NCBI GenBank assembly: GCA_023438965.1 | Contig: JAEXPB010000114.1 | Coordinates: 1 to 6,501 of the forward strand | DNA length: 6,501 nucleotides | Origin: Bacillota bacterium | GTDB taxonomy: Bacteria; Bacillota; Clostridia; Saccharofermentanales; UBA5734 | Direction of reading: 5' to 3' | In this document: positions 5,768 through 6,501 of the stretch, in pieces | How positions within the stretch are numbered: the first letter of the stretch is position 1 | Layout: each line of letters begins with the position of its first letter | Position numbers and translations under genes: made by a program | The notes under the pieces: generated by a model | What the model was told of the DNA's origin: nothing | Database searches by the model: none | Seen by the model: the letters and a program-made list of their open reading frames with translations, nothing else

Positions 5768-6434
5768 AGCGGTAACCTACCCCTCGTAATGTGACAATGA
5801 ACTTGCGATAATCGCCCAGGCTGTTGCGCAGCAGCTTGATGTGGGTGTCCAGCGTGCGATCGTCGCCGAAAAAGTCATAGCCCCAGACCTCGGATAGCAG
5901 CCGCTCCCTGGTCAGGGCGATACTGCGGTTGCGCACCAGGAAAAAGAGCAGGTCGTATTCCTTGGGCGACAATTCGATCTTCCGGCCATCGATGAACACC
6001 ATGCGGCCGGTGAAATCCACCGTGAGCCCCTCAAAGGCGGCCATGTCCCGTTCGGCGACCGGCTGGACGGTTTTCCGGTTGCGTGAAATCAGGACATTGA
6101 TCCGCATCATCAGTTCCCGCGGCGAAAAGGGCTTGACGACATAGTCGTCAATGCCCAGTTCGAACCCGTGGATCTTGTCATATTCTTCACCGCGTGCCGA
6201 CAGCATCAGCACGGGAATTTTTTTATGCTTGAATATCTCCCGGCAGGCGGAGAATCCATCGAGCTCGGGCATCATGATATCCATGATGACGGCGTCGAAA
6301 TCCTGTTCGCGGCACATCCGGACCGCAGCCATGCCTTCGGCGGCCTCAGCCACCTCATAGCCTTCGAATTCGGCATATTTCCGGATCATCAGGCGGATTT
6401 TCTGTTCATCGTCCACGATCAGGATTTTACTCAA
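5757..6434 (-). CDS. OmpR/PhoB-family response regulator
   Basis: Complete 225-residue DNA-binding response regulator. The receiver domain (about residues 1-117) has the acidic pair D8/D9, phosphoacceptor D52 (VIMDIMMPELDG), S79 in the T/S position (VLMLSARGEE) and K101 (DDYVVKPFSPRELMMR), all canonical. A linker leads to a winged-helix C-terminal domain (about 133-225) with ELSPKEYDLLFFLVRN, the recognition-helix region DDRTLDTHIKLLRNSLG, and the wing VTLRGVGYRFET. The start is taken as TTG at 6434, directly after GAAGGTGAT and giving the typical N-terminus MSKILIVDDE. A longer frame opening with TTG at 6488 would add 18 residues not seen in the family. It most likely controls the downstream repeats at 4218-4275 and hence the four effector genes; this is inferred from adjacency and repeat geometry. 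Confidence 0.97.
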   Translation of the reverse strand: MSKILIVDDEQKIRLMIRKYAEFEGYEVAEAAEGMAAVRMCREQDFDAVIMDIMMPELDGFSACREIFKHKKIPVLMLSARGEEYDKIHGFELGIDDYVVKPFSPRELMMRINVLISRNRKTVQPVAERDMAAFEGLTVDFTGRMVFIDGRKIELSPKEYDLLFFLVRNRSIALTRERLLSEVWGYDFFGDDRTLDTHIKLLRNSLGDYRKFIVTLRGVGYRFET

Positions 6435-6438
6435 GCCT

Positions 6439-6447
6439 ATCACCTTC
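6439..6447 (-). promoter_or_regulatory. Ribosome binding site deciding the regulator's TTG start
   Basis: The minus strand reads GAAGGTGAT, complementary to the end of 16S rRNA except one base, four bases before the TTG at 6432-6434. This supports that TTG over the GTG inside the site (at 6443) and over the TTG at 6488. Confidence 0.75.
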
Positions 6448-6458
6448 CCTTGTGATTC

Positions 6459-6488
6459 ATTATTACGCTGCCGGCTTGCTTTCTGCAA
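6459..6488 (-). promoter_or_regulatory. Weak candidate promoter upstream of the response regulator
   Basis: The minus strand has AATAAT (6459-6464; five of six to TATAAT) and TTGCAG (6483-6488; three of six to TTGACA) with an 18-base spacer. The match is poor and the upstream gene is not in the window, so read-through from further upstream is an equal possibility. A short inverted repeat CTTGC/GCAAG (6475-6489) overlaps it. No TTCAT tandem pair is seen here, so autoregulation through the downstream-type operator is not supported. Confidence 0.25.
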
Positions 6489-6501
6489 GGGTCATTGTCA
6501 G

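Noticed and set aside
4781..5794. Plus-strand open frame of about 340 codons
   Set aside because: It is fully antisense to the histidine kinase and shows no recognisable domain.
6435..6488. Eighteen extra N-terminal codons on the response regulator from TTG 6488
   Set aside because: The added residues are polar and unlike the family. A strong ribosome binding site and the classic SKILIVDDE N-terminus point to TTG 6434.
6475..6489. CTTGC/GCAAG inverted repeat as a terminator of an upstream gene
   Set aside because: It is a five-base stem without a T-run on either side, too weak to support the call.

Overview
The window looks like Firmicutes DNA, probably a GC-rich member of the Clostridia or Negativicutes. 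The reasons are strong AGGAGG-type ribosome binding sites, frequent TTG and GTG starts, an OmpR-type two-component pair of Gram-positive style, and the family content (CotH kinase, VTC domain, DUF4956, DUF4405). No rRNA, tRNA or other phylogenetic marker is present, so this placement is an inference.

All six genes lie on the minus strand, so the window reads from right to left. From 6434 down to 4283 are a response regulator and a membrane sensor histidine kinase, whose genes overlap by 11 bases. Positions 4169-4282 form the only sizeable intergenic gap. It holds two tandem pairs of TTCAT/TTCAC direct repeats at 10- and 11-base spacing, just upstream of a plausible -10 box. This is the layout expected of an operator-promoter for an OmpR/PhoB-type regulator. 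Below it are four closely packed genes: a DUF4405 membrane cytochrome-like protein with an added four-cysteine tail, a soluble VTC-domain (polyphosphate polymerase-like) protein, a DUF4956 membrane protein, and a CotH-family atypical kinase that runs off the left edge of the window. Gaps between these four are 46, 31 and 29 bases, with no convincing terminator, so they probably form one transcription unit.

Working model (inference): the histidine kinase senses an envelope signal and phosphorylates the regulator, which activates the promoter at about 4200. The induced set is a putative haem membrane protein with an external cysteine centre, a cytoplasmic polyphosphate polymerase-like enzyme, a membrane partner that could carry or anchor its product, and a membrane-anchored kinase. 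The VTC, DUF4956 and CotH combination recurs in Firmicutes as I recall it, but its joint function is not established to my knowledge. The part most worth a second look is its coupling here to a redox-type membrane protein and a dedicated two-component system with a visible candidate operator.

Apart from 4169-4282 and the region upstream of the regulator (6435-6501), there is almost no non-coding DNA. I found no RNA gene, CRISPR array, insertion sequence or attachment site.
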